Source: Bacteroidales bacterium | GTDB taxonomy: Bacteria > Bacteroidota > Bacteroidia > Bacteroidales > 4484-276 | Direction of reading: 5' to 3' | Assembly (NCBI GenBank): GCA_014860585.1 | Contig: JACZJL010000005.1 | Coordinates: forward strand, 1-39,507 | DNA: 39,507 nt | Shown: positions 8,081 through 16,601 of the stretch, in pieces | Position numbering within the stretch: the stretch's first letter is position 1 | Layout of the letters: each line of letters begins with the position of its first letter | Translations under genes and position numbers: made by a program | The notes under the pieces: generated by a model | The model's input: only the letters and a program-made list of their open reading frames with translations | Told to the model about the DNA's origin: nothing | Databases searched by the model: none

Positions 8081-8400
8081 TCCGTAATTTCATTAACCGT
8101 TACAACTCCTACCATGTCTTCTCCAACAGCCATCAATTGTGAGAAGTAATCGTTTTTATCAATTTTTTTAATCTTCAATAGCCCTTCCAACTGAACTCCT
8201 TCGGGCAATAACCCGTCAAAAAATGGAGGAAATTTGTTGAACCTGAAAGATTTCCCCCTGACCGGCATGGTTCGCGAAACTTCAAGACCGTTGTAACCAT
8301 CCAGATATTCGAACAGGTAATCCTGACCTTTCTCCATTTCGGTAAGGGTTCCGGCTTCGATGCCTTTTACATAAACCTTAGCTCTTCTCATTTTCAGCAT
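8077..8400 (-). CDS. hipS: HipS-like protein (HipA N-terminal subdomain)
   Basis: This 107-residue protein matches the first subdomain of HipA: the strand-rich start AKVYVKGIEAGTL, then LEVSRTMPV, then the conserved PPFFDGLLPEG, ending before the kinase core. In HipBST systems this part is a free protein and acts as the antitoxin, whereas in two-gene systems it is fused to the kinase. It overlaps hipB by about 23 bp (start at 8400; an alternative start is 8391) and hipT by 4 bp. The overlaps imply translational coupling and fixed stoichiometry. No frameshift scar is seen, so this is a real split gene and not a broken hipA. The antitoxin role is inferred from family knowledge. Confidence 0.87.
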   Translation of the reverse strand: MLKMRRAKVYVKGIEAGTLTEMEKGQDYLFEYLDGYNGLEVSRTMPVRGKSFRFNKFPPFFDGLLPEGVQLEGLLKIKKIDKNDYFSQLMAVGEDMVGVVTVNEITE

Positions 8401-8620
8401 TTTGTAAATTGTCCATCAGGGGACTTTTCAGAATTATCTTTATGTTCAACACTTTCAAAATCTTCAAAAGGGTAACAAGCCGGACAGATTCTTTCCCCTT
8501 CTCCACATCATAGATCACCGTTTTTCCTACACCTGAAAGATCTGCTAACTGCACCCGGCTTAATTTGGCAGCTTTCCTGTGCATCCTTATGGTTTGTGCA
8601 AGTTCTTGTGTCTGTTCCAT
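8378..8620 (-). CDS. hipB: HipB-like XRE-family antitoxin/repressor
   Basis: This 80-residue XRE helix-turn-helix protein runs from LAQTIRMHRKAAKLSRVQLA through the recognition region SGVGKTVIYDVEKGK to LLKILKVLNI, as in HipB. It is first in the hipB-hipS-hipT operon. HipB proteins bind palindromic operators over their own promoter and are strengthened by the kinase partner. Three accgc-N4-gcag-like sites lie upstream, one at the transcription start. The polar tail after residue 66 (MDNLQNAENEKS) may contact the partner proteins or be degraded by proteases; that is inference. Confidence 0.9.
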   Translation of the reverse strand: MEQTQELAQTIRMHRKAAKLSRVQLADLSGVGKTVIYDVEKGKESVRLVTLLKILKVLNIKIILKSPLMDNLQNAENEKS

Positions 8621-8625
8621 TTTTT

Positions 8626-8760
8626 ACTTCTATAGCGGCAAAATTAATCATTTTATTTAAAGAACTAACCTATTAGTAAATAATTACCGCCAAAGCAGCA
8701 AAATATAATGAAATAACTCCTTAGATTGAGCTAAATACCATGAAATACTGCTAAAGCGGT
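8626..8760 (-). promoter_or_regulatory. hipBST promoter with three operator-like sites
   Basis: On the minus strand a perfect Bacteroidota -7 box, TAATTTTG, is at 8646-8639, about 19 bp before the hipB ATG. Three related 14-mers flank it: ACTTCTATAGCGGC (8626-8639), ACCGCCAAAGCAGC (8686-8699, opposite orientation) and ACTGCTAAAGCGGT (8747-8760). The first overlaps the -7 box and the expected transcription start. The other two are exactly 61 bp apart and share accgc-N4-gcag. This layout fits autorepression by HipB with looping or cooperative binding. Confidence 0.65.
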
Positions 8761-8860
8761 AAAAATGGGATTTGTTTTGAGTAAGATCAGCAAATTAGAG
8801 TCAAAGAGATAGCTTTGGCTCAGGCTGGAACATAATCCAAACGATGGAGGATTTGGAGTC

Positions 8861-9236
8861 TAAAACACAGATTTAAAGATCAATAAGGTAATCCCAAAGG
8901 AATCCTCCAAAGGAGTCCTTCGGACCCTTGGGATAAGGTTGGCTTTTTAAAATCATGCTCTCTACTAAGGTTTTTTTAGAAAAAGGTTTTCTTTCACCGA
9001 AAAATGACCTTCAAAAGATGAAAACCTTATTTTCATCCTCAAACCTTAGTAGAATTTAGCAGCCATCGGGCATTCCAACCTTATTTCCTTATTTTCAGGG
9101 CAAAACGCTGCTAATAATTAAAAAATGAGCATTCACCCCGCAAATGGCTTGTAAATTTCACCACCGTTAATCGTTTGGCGGGTATTTGATTCGATTCACG
9201 GGGTGAATAAGATGATAGAGCGATGCTATCGCTTTG
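8861..9236 (+). repeat. Dispersed stem-loop repeat, copy 3
   Basis: It has the same organisation as copies 1 and 2. TACTAAGGTTT (8963-8973) pairs with AAACCTTAGTA (9041-9051). ATTCACCCCGCAAAT (9131-9145) faces ATTCACGGGGTGAAT (9194-9208), followed by GAGCGATGCTATCGC. A 42 bp hairpin is inserted at 8892-8933. It ends at the stop codon of the beta-propeller gene at 9238, between that gene and the hipB promoter, so it could act as a 3' structure for that gene. No gene is visible in 8621-9237. Confidence 0.83.
8892..8933. repeat. 42 bp hairpin inserted in repeat copy 3
   Basis: Copies 1 and 2 read AATAAGGTAATAAGG. In copy 3 the same bases are interrupted by 42 bp bounded by TCCCAA and TTGGGA, with inner CTCC-AAA-GGAG and TCC-TTC-GGA stems. 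It looks like a small palindromic element nested inside the larger repeat. Confidence 0.6.
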
Positions 9237-9237
9237 C

Positions 9238-11589
9238 TTAGTTTGCTATTATCCTGATTGATTTTGTCTTATATCCCATGGTCATCCTGCAAACATAAAC
9301 TCCCGGTTTTACCTTAAGTCCCCGACTGTCAATTCCATCCCAGACAACAGCAGAAGCACCTGCCTCATATCGTTGACTGCCAAAATCACGAATAATTTTC
9401 CCGTTGATATCATAAATGGCAAGGTGAACAAGCCCGGGCTCAGCTATTGAGAAATTTACTGAAGTAAAATCGGTAAAGGGGTTTGGATAATTTTCGATGA
9501 ACAATTCCGGTTCAACTGCAGCAATAGCAAGTTCCACACCGACAGTTGTTGTAACCACATACAGCACAGCAATTCCCCTGCTGGCACAACTGATCCAAAG
9601 TTCATAACCGTCATCCACAAGTTTTACTTCAATATCATAAATCTGGGCGTGGGGCAATCCTCCTGTTTGCGTTTGGGGAATGATGCCGAAGTTGGTTCCA
9701 TCGTACCAGCATAATCCATAAGTTGAGGTAGTTGTACTGCCAAAGTTGGCAAACCATAATCGCCCATCTGGGGTTACAACTAGTGGAGTAATGCTTTCCC
9801 CCGGGATTTGCGAATTGGACGGTGAGTAAAATTGATAGGCGCCATTGTTGGCATTCACTTTTGCAAGCCCCTGGTTTGTTCCTACCCATGCGTAACCATC
9901 GGGCAGCGGAACTACTGTGTTGAGAAAATCACTTTGCGGGTTAAGTTCCGAAAAATCATCTACCACTTTTGAAAAACTGTAAGTTCCATCAGTCCGCAAA
10001 GCCTGATAACCGGAACAAGCCCAAATCGTGCCGGGTCTCGTCGGGTCTACCCCGATGTTTGCACCCCAGCCTAAAAAGGGTACATCAATCCAGGAGTTTC
10101 CAGACAAGTATTTGAGGTTGTAGTATTCTCCAATGCTCCACAATCGCCCCTGGGAATCTTCCACCACTCCTTCGGAGCGATCGTTGGGATAATTGAGAGA
10201 AGTGTAATTGGTCCCATTCCAGGCATGCAGGTAATTAAACATAGGGTTGACGACGATGTGACCATTTGAAGGTCGTGAGTAGATTACTTCCGTGTTATCG
10301 GTCGGAAAAGGAAAAGGGAAACCTAAACCGTAATTGAGTTCGTTGTATCCGATCCATCTTGTTCCGTCGAATTTTTGAAACCCACCCACACCCGGGCCCC
10401 CATTGCCGGTCATCCATACATTTCCTTCGGCATCAATGCTGATGTCTTCAACCCAGTAATCAATCTGAGAGGAATTAGTAATCCTGTATCGTTGCCATTG
10501 ACCGGTTAAAACATCCCTTTTGGCAGCGCCACCAATTCCAGTTGTCCAAATGTTTCCATTATCATCCAGATCAACGGCGTAAGTATAAGCCCCATCTTTC
10601 CAGGCGCCTTTGCTTGTCCATGAAACGCCGTTAAAATGCCAAACTTCGCTGTTGCCGTCAACAAGCAAAGCGTTTTGGTTTCCATAGGCTTTGAAGGCCC
10701 ATATTTCGTTAAGAACTGAGGATACAGGCGGCTGGACCGGAGTTTGCCACTGACCGTTCTGGGTTTGATAATCGAGAAAGTAAAATGGAGCGATAGAGTT
10801 GAATCGTATCATCCACAAATTGTTTTGATCATCAACGCAATTATGCCCCGGCGATTTAACAAGCTCGCCCGGATTATAATCGAAAGTAAACAGCGTAAAT
10901 AGCTGGGCATTACTATCAAAAGCAATTACTCCGCCGGAAGCAGAAACCCAGACAGTATATCCGCCGCCTGGCTTTTCCTGTATCGAAACATTATCGCAAT
11001 TCGAAATAGTACCTGGCCAGTTATTTGAAGTGCTGCCGTAACCCCAATATCGCCACTGGTTAGTAGAAGGATTGTAATTGACGAGTCCTCCATTTCCCCA
11101 TGTTACCGAAACAACGGCAATCCACAACGACCCATCAGGAGCCATGGCAATTTCACGGCTGCGGCCACCCGGATGAACAGAATTGCCGGCGCCCCAAAAT
11201 TCAAAAGAGTCTGGTCCAATGGAAGGATCAAATTTTAACAATCCCCGCCAGTGCGCCATCCAAAGCACCCCATTGGCATCTTCAACAATATCGCTGATGC
11301 GTGAAGCCCCCACATCATTAATGTCCCCTATAACAGGATAATCAATATTCGAGTAGTTAATCCATCGGTTTTCAGTTTGCACGTACTTAGCAAAACCACC
11401 TTCCTCCCACCCGGGAGTGTAGCCTGCAATGTATGGATTACCATCATGATCGATCCAAATGGCTTCCACATAATCGCCTTGTATGCCCGTGTTGCCGGTA
11501 TTGTAATAGCGCCAGGAATATTGCTGCGACATCAGGGTTCCTGAGCACATGCTCAAAAAGATCGCCATTGACAGAAAATGTTGTTTCAT
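9238..11589 (-). CDS. T9SS-exported beta-propeller (Reg_prop-like) protein
   Basis: This 783-residue protein has a signal peptide (about residues 1-21, ending LMSQ), then repeated propeller-blade phrases such as DIVEDANGVLWMAHWRGLL, EIAMAPDGSLWIAV, DNGNIWTTG, DAEGNVWMTGNGG and TPDGRLWFAN. These are typical of two-component-regulator propeller repeats. The last 80 or so residues form a type A T9SS domain beginning NYPNPFTDFTSV and ending KTKSIRIIAN. No histidine kinase follows the propeller, so this is a free extracellular protein and not a hybrid sensor. It is a full-length paralogue of the gene at 13315. It lies 105 bp after the middle beta-propeller gene and may share its transcript. Confidence 0.85.
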   Translation of the reverse strand: MKQHFLSMAIFLSMCSGTLMSQQYSWRYYNTGNTGIQGDYVEAIWIDHDGNPYIAGYTPGWEEGGFAKYVQTENRWINYSNIDYPVIGDINDVGASRISDIVEDANGVLWMAHWRGLLKFDPSIGPDSFEFWGAGNSVHPGGRSREIAMAPDGSLWIAVVSVTWGNGGLVNYNPSTNQWRYWGYGSTSNNWPGTISNCDNVSIQEKPGGGYTVWVSASGGVIAFDSNAQLFTLFTFDYNPGELVKSPGHNCVDDQNNLWMIRFNSIAPFYFLDYQTQNGQWQTPVQPPVSSVLNEIWAFKAYGNQNALLVDGNSEVWHFNGVSWTSKGAWKDGAYTYAVDLDDNGNIWTTGIGGAAKRDVLTGQWQRYRITNSSQIDYWVEDISIDAEGNVWMTGNGGPGVGGFQKFDGTRWIGYNELNYGLGFPFPFPTDNTEVIYSRPSNGHIVVNPMFNYLHAWNGTNYTSLNYPNDRSEGVVEDSQGRLWSIGEYYNLKYLSGNSWIDVPFLGWGANIGVDPTRPGTIWACSGYQALRTDGTYSFSKVVDDFSELNPQSDFLNTVVPLPDGYAWVGTNQGLAKVNANNGAYQFYSPSNSQIPGESITPLVVTPDGRLWFANFGSTTTSTYGLCWYDGTNFGIIPQTQTGGLPHAQIYDIEVKLVDDGYELWISCASRGIAVLYVVTTTVGVELAIAAVEPELFIENYPNPFTDFTSVNFSIAEPGLVHLAIYDINGKIIRDFGSQRYEAGASAVVWDGIDSRGLKVKPGVYVCRMTMGYKTKSIRIIAN

Positions 11590-11694
11590 AGTGACTACTT
11601 ATAATTTTGATAAGATAACTTTAAGACCTGTAAATTAAGATACGATTAAAATTTTAAAAAGTATGATTTGATGCGTGGCCATTGGATTTGATTC

Positions 11695-13287
11695 TCACTT
11701 TATTAAGACCATTTTTTTAAATTCACGGAAATTATCAGTCTCTATTGAGTAAAAGTATGTTCCGCTTAATAGATTGCGGGCTATACCGGAATAACTGCTC
11801 GCATTGAATTCAACATTATGGGAACCAGCTGGTTTTTCTTCATTAACAAGTGTTGCTAACTCATTTCCAAGCACATCGTAAACTTTCAGTGTAACTAGGC
11901 CTGACACCGGCAATTGATAGCTGATCGTTGTGTTTTGATAAAAAGGATTTGGATAACTCTGCTCAAGGTTAAACTTTTCGGGAACTTCAAGTGATGATTC
12001 AGCAATCCCGGTAGGTAATGCCTGGGAATATTTTAAGACCGAATAATAAAACTGACCAACTGCATACAAACTCATATCACTACCCAGTGAAAGTCCCTTG
12101 CCAACGCCCGCATATAGATTTACGTCAGCAACCCATGGATTACTTCCATCAGAATCATACCTTACAGTTTCCAATCCATGATAAGTAGTTGAGCCGGAAA
12201 CCATTCCTATATTTCCGGTAACATAAATTTCGTCCTGTGGTCCGATAAGAGTGAAGTTGGGGAATTCTTCCCATAGAGAATTTAGCTTAAATCTGTTGTA
12301 CCAAAGGAGATTACCCTCCAGATCAAACTTTGCAGTGAGCCAACCTACGAAGAACTCACCCGGGAATGCACCAAATCCGGTGATGATTATATTTGATTGT
12401 GAGTCAATATTTAACAGTCTGCCATATTCGGCATTACCAAAGTCATAGAACTTTTGCCAAAGCAGATTACCAGAATAGTCGTATTTTATTAATCTGATAT
12501 CATTGTTCGTTCCAGTGTTAACATCATAATATGAGCCCGTTACGAAAACTCCACCGCTACCATCAACCTTAATGCCTTGTCCGGCTGCTCCCGGTTCCTC
12601 CCGTACCCATTGACGTTCACCTTCACTATTGTACATTACGGTAATCAATCCTCCGCTATTACCAGTCCCGGTGATAACAAGGTTGCCGGATTGATCCAGG
12701 TCCATACCTGTTGGAGTATGAAATCCGCCATTTTGGTCAAATGTATCAAACCACAACTCGGTTCCGTCAGGAGCATATTTGATAGTAACAAAATCGTGGG
12801 TTGCTGTGTACTGCCAGTCTCTACCCGTAACAAAAATATTTCCTGAATTATCGATGATGGAACGGACTGTAAATGCCCAGGTTCCCGAAATCAATTTATC
12901 CCAAAGTAAGTTTCCGTTAGTGTCATACTTTAGGGTAAGAAGGCCAACCTGAACTGGGTTGCTGCTATACGAGCGAGGGAAGCCTGTCACAATAACATTT
13001 CCGGATGGGTCTACCGAAAGCCAGGTGGCGTTCACACCCAGGTCTGGTATCGAGTAAAATCTTTCCCAAATCAAATTACCGTTTGTGTCGAATTTGGTAG
13101 TTATAATTTTTGTATGATCACCTGCATGCCCTGTTACAACTATCTTATCATTCTGATCAATGCCTATCATAGTTCCAACCGGGAAACCATCGAAGTTATT
13201 TAACACCCATTCTGTTGTAACCTGCTGAGCATTAGTAAAATTAACGAAAAGAATCAGTATTATTAAGGCATTGAATATTTTCTTCAT
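11695..13287 (-). CDS. T9SS-exported SBBP-type beta-propeller protein
   Basis: This 530-residue protein has a signal peptide ending TNAQ. At least seven repeats of about 50 residues follow, of the type TTKFDTNGNLIWERFY, then DPSGNVIVTGF. This is the SBBP (seven-bladed beta-propeller) repeat seen in many exported Bacteroidota proteins. The C-terminus is a type A T9SS domain with LEQSYPNPFYQNTTISYQLP, LKVYDVLGNELATLVNE and a final FKKMVLIK. It starts 27 bp after the stop of the 13315-15654 gene, so the two are probably co-transcribed. Ligand and function are unknown; the propeller suggests a binding scaffold. Confidence 0.87.
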   Translation of the reverse strand: MKKIFNALIILILFVNFTNAQQVTTEWVLNNFDGFPVGTMIGIDQNDKIVVTGHAGDHTKIITTKFDTNGNLIWERFYSIPDLGVNATWLSVDPSGNVIVTGFPRSYSSNPVQVGLLTLKYDTNGNLLWDKLISGTWAFTVRSIIDNSGNIFVTGRDWQYTATHDFVTIKYAPDGTELWFDTFDQNGGFHTPTGMDLDQSGNLVITGTGNSGGLITVMYNSEGERQWVREEPGAAGQGIKVDGSGGVFVTGSYYDVNTGTNNDIRLIKYDYSGNLLWQKFYDFGNAEYGRLLNIDSQSNIIITGFGAFPGEFFVGWLTAKFDLEGNLLWYNRFKLNSLWEEFPNFTLIGPQDEIYVTGNIGMVSGSTTYHGLETVRYDSDGSNPWVADVNLYAGVGKGLSLGSDMSLYAVGQFYYSVLKYSQALPTGIAESSLEVPEKFNLEQSYPNPFYQNTTISYQLPVSGLVTLKVYDVLGNELATLVNEEKPAGSHNVEFNASSYSGIARNLLSGTYFYSIETDNFREFKKMVLIK

Positions 13288-13314
13288 TTTAAAAATCTTT
13301 AATTAATTCAATTT

Positions 13315-15654
13315 TTACTTCAATAAAATCATTTTTCTGGTTTCAGAAAATGAAGTAGAAAGTCCGGTTTTGCTTTGCAAATCTGCGACAGACAATGTGT
13401 AAAAATAAATTCCACCTGCAAGCCCGGATGCATCAAAAGTGACTTGATATTCCCCGGCAGGTTTTGCTTCTTCAAGCAAAGAAGCAACTTCATTACCAAC
13501 AATATCAAATACCTTAATCGAGACGAATGCTTGCGCAGAATTTGAAAAAGAAATTGTTGTTGTTGGTTTGAATGGATTTGGATAGTTCTGTGAAAGCCTG
13601 AAACCTGCTGGTATTTCTTTTTCATTACGAATGCTCGTAGTTCCGTCTTTAACTGTTAAAACGGCAATTCCTCTCCCCAGGCAGCTCATCCATAATTCGT
13701 AACCTCCGGTTATTTCCTTTACTTCAAGGTCTTTGATGTTGCTGTTAGGCAAACCGCCCCATTGTGGTAATCCACCAGGCGAAGACGGAAAAATTTCAAC
13801 ATTTTCTCCATCATACCATAATAAGCCTGATTCATTTGATGGGTACTCGGAATCATATAGCATCCAAAGGCGTCCGTCGGGCGTGATTGTTAAAGGACGT
13901 ACATGCTCACCGGGAAATGGCCAGCCCTCATCGTACGACCAGGTTTGATATACACCAGTATTTGGGTCAAGACGGATCAAAGTGCTGCCGGTGCTTGTGA
14001 ATTGCGACCAGGTTCCAACCCATACAATGCCATTATCTTCGATGGCTAATCCGGTAAACCAGGCAGCAGAACCAGGAAAATCCTCTATGGCACGCGTGAA
14101 TGAAGTAATTCCATCAGTACGCAAAATCTCATTATCTGTCATTGCCCATATTGTTCCCGGCAAAATTGGATCAGTTATTATTTTACGCCCCCAACCAATG
14201 ATAGGAACAGTAATCCATTCAGGCACACTTTCATCATAATATCTTACATTATAATACTCGCCAAGGCTCCACAATCTGCCTTGCGAGTCTTCGACAAAGC
14301 CTTTGGAGTCTGTCATCAAATCTTCCAGGGCTATGTAATTATTGCCGTCCCAGGCATGTATTCCATGAAAAGTCGGATTGAACACCACATCGTCATTTGA
14401 TGGCCTGCTGTAAATGGCTTGGGTATTATCTGCCTGGTAAGGAAAAGGATAGCCCAAACCATAAGTAAAATCGTTAAAACCCGTCCATTTTTCACCATCA
14501 AATTTCTGAAAACCACCGACACCAGTTCCGGCATTTCCGGTAAACCATACATTTCCTTCATTATCAATAGAAAGGTCTTCAACAAAATAATCAATCTGTG
14601 ATGTGTTTGTTATCCGGTAACGTTGCCAGCTTCCGGTTTCAGCATCGCGTCTTGCTGCACCTCCAACTCCACAAACCCATACATTTCCCTGATTATCCGC
14701 ATCAATCGAAAGATTAAAATCACCCTGCCGCCAGGTTCCAAAGTTTTCCCAGGAAGTGCCGTCAAACATCCAGGATTCTCCGTTTGTGAGCACTAAAACA
14801 GCTTTCCCATTTCCAAAAGCCTTGAACGAATCAATGTAAAAACTAACATTTTCGTAAGGAGGCGTAGGATAAACCCACACGCCATCAGGTCGCTGGTATT
14901 CGAGGGTTTCCCAGTCACCATTGGATCGCATTCGAACTGCCCAGAAGTTTCCCACATCGTCAACACAGTCTTTTCCGGGTAATCCGGCCACATCTCCAAT
15001 AGCTGAAGGCAAATAGTCGGTTGTTTGGTTTGTTGTGCTGTTATAAACGAAAACCTGCCCGTAATAAATATCTGCCGACCACACCAGATAACTGCCGTCT
15101 GGTTTAGGCTGCACCGCAATCCTTAAATTGGCTCCCGGCCAGTAAGTCCATTCGCCGCTTGAAGGTTTGTACCGAACAAGCCCGCCACTTGAAAACCAAA
15201 CGGTGCTGTCAGGCGCTACATCAATGTCAGTAGTATAACCCATCAAGACAGAATTTGATGTTCCATAACTTTCGATCGATGAAACACCAACCTGTGGATC
15301 GAATTTAATTGCCCCGGTAAAATTTCCCATCCATAGGTTTTTATTAAAATCTTCGACGATGTCCAGTATTTGAACATCGCCATTGTCGAATGACCCTAAA
15401 ACCGGGTAATCAACATTTGAATAGTTTACCCATTTGTTTGCGGTATGATCGAACTTTGTAAAGCCACCCTCGCCCCAGTTTCCGGTGTTGGCAGCAATGT
15501 AAGGATCACCATTTCCATCAATCCAGAGTGCAGTTGCCTGATCTCCCTGTAAACCTGTGTTCCCGGGACGATAATATCGCCAGGAATATTCTGATGGTTG
15601 GCAAAACAAGAGGACGGGAAAAAAGATCAGTAAAGCCAGTGCAGCACTCTTCAT
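13315..15654 (-). CDS. T9SS-exported beta-propeller (Reg_prop-like) protein, paralogue of 9238-11589
   Basis: This 779-residue protein is co-linear with the 783-residue protein downstream. Shared phrases include YSWRYY, NTGLQGDQATALWIDGNGDPYIA, VWFTGNAGTGVGGFQKFDG and LPNSNIKDLEVKEITGGYELWMSC. It has a signal peptide (ending LLFCQ), repeated DGRLW/EGNVW propeller blades, and a T9SS C-terminal domain starting LSQNYPNPFKPTTTISFSN and ending FSETRKMILLK. The C-terminal domain differs more from its paralogue than the body does. It is the first gene of the minus-strand propeller group. No Bacteroidota -7 box stood out in the 135 bp upstream. Confidence 0.86.
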   Translation of the reverse strand: MKSAALALLIFFPVLLFCQPSEYSWRYYRPGNTGLQGDQATALWIDGNGDPYIAANTGNWGEGGFTKFDHTANKWVNYSNVDYPVLGSFDNGDVQILDIVEDFNKNLWMGNFTGAIKFDPQVGVSSIESYGTSNSVLMGYTTDIDVAPDSTVWFSSGGLVRYKPSSGEWTYWPGANLRIAVQPKPDGSYLVWSADIYYGQVFVYNSTTNQTTDYLPSAIGDVAGLPGKDCVDDVGNFWAVRMRSNGDWETLEYQRPDGVWVYPTPPYENVSFYIDSFKAFGNGKAVLVLTNGESWMFDGTSWENFGTWRQGDFNLSIDADNQGNVWVCGVGGAARRDAETGSWQRYRITNTSQIDYFVEDLSIDNEGNVWFTGNAGTGVGGFQKFDGEKWTGFNDFTYGLGYPFPYQADNTQAIYSRPSNDDVVFNPTFHGIHAWDGNNYIALEDLMTDSKGFVEDSQGRLWSLGEYYNVRYYDESVPEWITVPIIGWGRKIITDPILPGTIWAMTDNEILRTDGITSFTRAIEDFPGSAAWFTGLAIEDNGIVWVGTWSQFTSTGSTLIRLDPNTGVYQTWSYDEGWPFPGEHVRPLTITPDGRLWMLYDSEYPSNESGLLWYDGENVEIFPSSPGGLPQWGGLPNSNIKDLEVKEITGGYELWMSCLGRGIAVLTVKDGTTSIRNEKEIPAGFRLSQNYPNPFKPTTTISFSNSAQAFVSIKVFDIVGNEVASLLEEAKPAGEYQVTFDASGLAGGIYFYTLSVADLQSKTGLSTSFSETRKMILLK

Positions 15655-15789
15655 TCCATGAGTATTAAGAGATTAATTAAAAAATGCAAAAAATTTATTG
15701 CCCGGGATTCAAATGGAAACACAAATGCAATAATGTTGATTTTCTGTAAGTCACAATAAAAATTGGAACACTAACAATCTAAAATGATT

Positions 15790-16212
15790 TTAGTTCTTTT
15801 CAAATGTCAGGAGATCTGTTCCTCCATTGCCGACACTCACATCTTCCAGACGGATTTTCGCTGAGGCTTCCTCGATTACATGCCAGTCGTCATTCAATTC
15901 ATCAAAGGGTGATGTTGTGCCGAAATTGAGAATAAACTTCTTTTGGCTGTCATCGGTTCCGTTAGCATAACTCCCGGTGACTACCGAACTGCCTTTGGTG
16001 GCTGTCATTGTCCCGTTGTTAAAAGTAAAAATGTAATCGGTGAAATGATAGGTTTCGTCCGTGCCGCTATCGTTATACGTTGTAATTCTCCAGTTTCCAT
16101 TTTGAACGATAGCTGAAACATCCGGTTTTGACGAATCATCGTCTTTTTTACAAGAGGTTATTGTAAAAGATAGAACACCGAAAAGTACGATTGCTAAAAT
16201 GATTTTTTTCAT
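15790..16212 (-). CDS. Surface lipoprotein, lipocalin-like
   Basis: This 140-residue lipoprotein has the signal peptide MKKIILAIVLFGVLSF and the lipobox TITSC (lipid-bearing Cys21). The residues after the cysteine, KKDDDSS, are acidic like the lipoprotein export signal of Bacteroidota, which suggests surface exposure. The body (NGNWRITTYNDSGTDETYHF, FTFNNGTMTATKGSSVVTGSY) resembles small lipocalin-like beta-barrel lipoproteins. The binding partner is unknown. It reads away from the propeller genes and is separated from them by 135 bp. Confidence 0.75.
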   Translation of the reverse strand: MKKIILAIVLFGVLSFTITSCKKDDDSSKPDVSAIVQNGNWRITTYNDSGTDETYHFTDYIFTFNNGTMTATKGSSVVTGSYANGTDDSQKKFILNFGTTSPFDELNDDWHVIEEASAKIRLEDVSVGNGGTDLLTFEKN

Positions 16213-16310
16213 AGAAGTAAAGTTTTAAGTTTAGATTAATGATTTGAAGAGACTGGCCGGTGTTGTTGAAGGCTGTCCTCTCTGATTTGATTATAATTTG
16301 CTGATGAATG

Positions 16311-16517
16311 CTATTTTTTTGCCTTGCTGGTTGAAATACCAACCAGCGTATATAACGGACAAAAACCCACCATGCTTGTCAGCAAGAAAACGGCTGCAAG
16401 CACAAGCAAAGTGACACCGAAAGTGCCCGAAAACAATTCAGCGAAATAAAGGACTGCGAATAATAAAGCTAAAATCAGTCTGATAGATTTATCCAATGAA
16501 CCCATGTTTTTTGTCAT
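16311..16517 (-). CDS. YgaP-type (DUF2892) small membrane protein
   Basis: This 68-residue protein has two transmembrane helices (about residues 13-29 and 33-52). It starts MGSLDKSIRLILAL and contains FLLTSMVGFCPLYTLVGIST, the hallmark of the DUF2892/YgaP membrane domain. In rhodanese-linked YgaP the GFCPLY segment is conserved, but here no rhodanese domain is fused. The start could be Met1 (16517) or Met5 (16505). It is next to a Crp/Fnr regulator on the same strand, and its promoter carries a Crp/Fnr-like operator, so it is probably a direct target. Its biochemical function is unknown. Confidence 0.85.
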   Translation of the reverse strand: MTKNMGSLDKSIRLILALLFAVLYFAELFSGTFGVTLLVLAAVFLLTSMVGFCPLYTLVGISTSKAKK

Positions 16518-16557
16518 ATTTCTAAATTTTAAAAAAGTTAATTATTAAAAATCAGGA

Positions 16558-16601
16558 CAAAAGTACTGGGCTCTACTGCTCTGTGCAGTGACTAAAGTCA
16601 C
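16558..16601 (-). promoter_or_regulatory. Promoter of the YgaP-type gene with Crp/Fnr-like operator
   Basis: On the minus strand the -7 box TACTTTTG is at 16565-16558. Upstream is a perfect palindrome, GTGACTAAAGTCAC (16588-16601), with 5-4-5 spacing (GTGAC-TAAA-GTCAC), like FNR/DNR-type sites. Its centre would be about 43 bp before the expected start, near the class II activator position. The site overlaps the last codons of the Crp/Fnr gene. Confidence 0.6.

Noticed and set aside
7148-8400. hipA broken by a frameshift into two pieces
   Set aside because: The two frames meet in a clean ATGA overlap at the natural subdomain boundary, each has its own start, and this matches the HipBST organisation. 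There is no leftover homologous sequence in the wrong frame.
1-9236. CRISPR array from the repeated sequences
   Set aside because: The repeats are long, structured, kilobases apart and of unequal length. There are no regular spacers and no cas genes.
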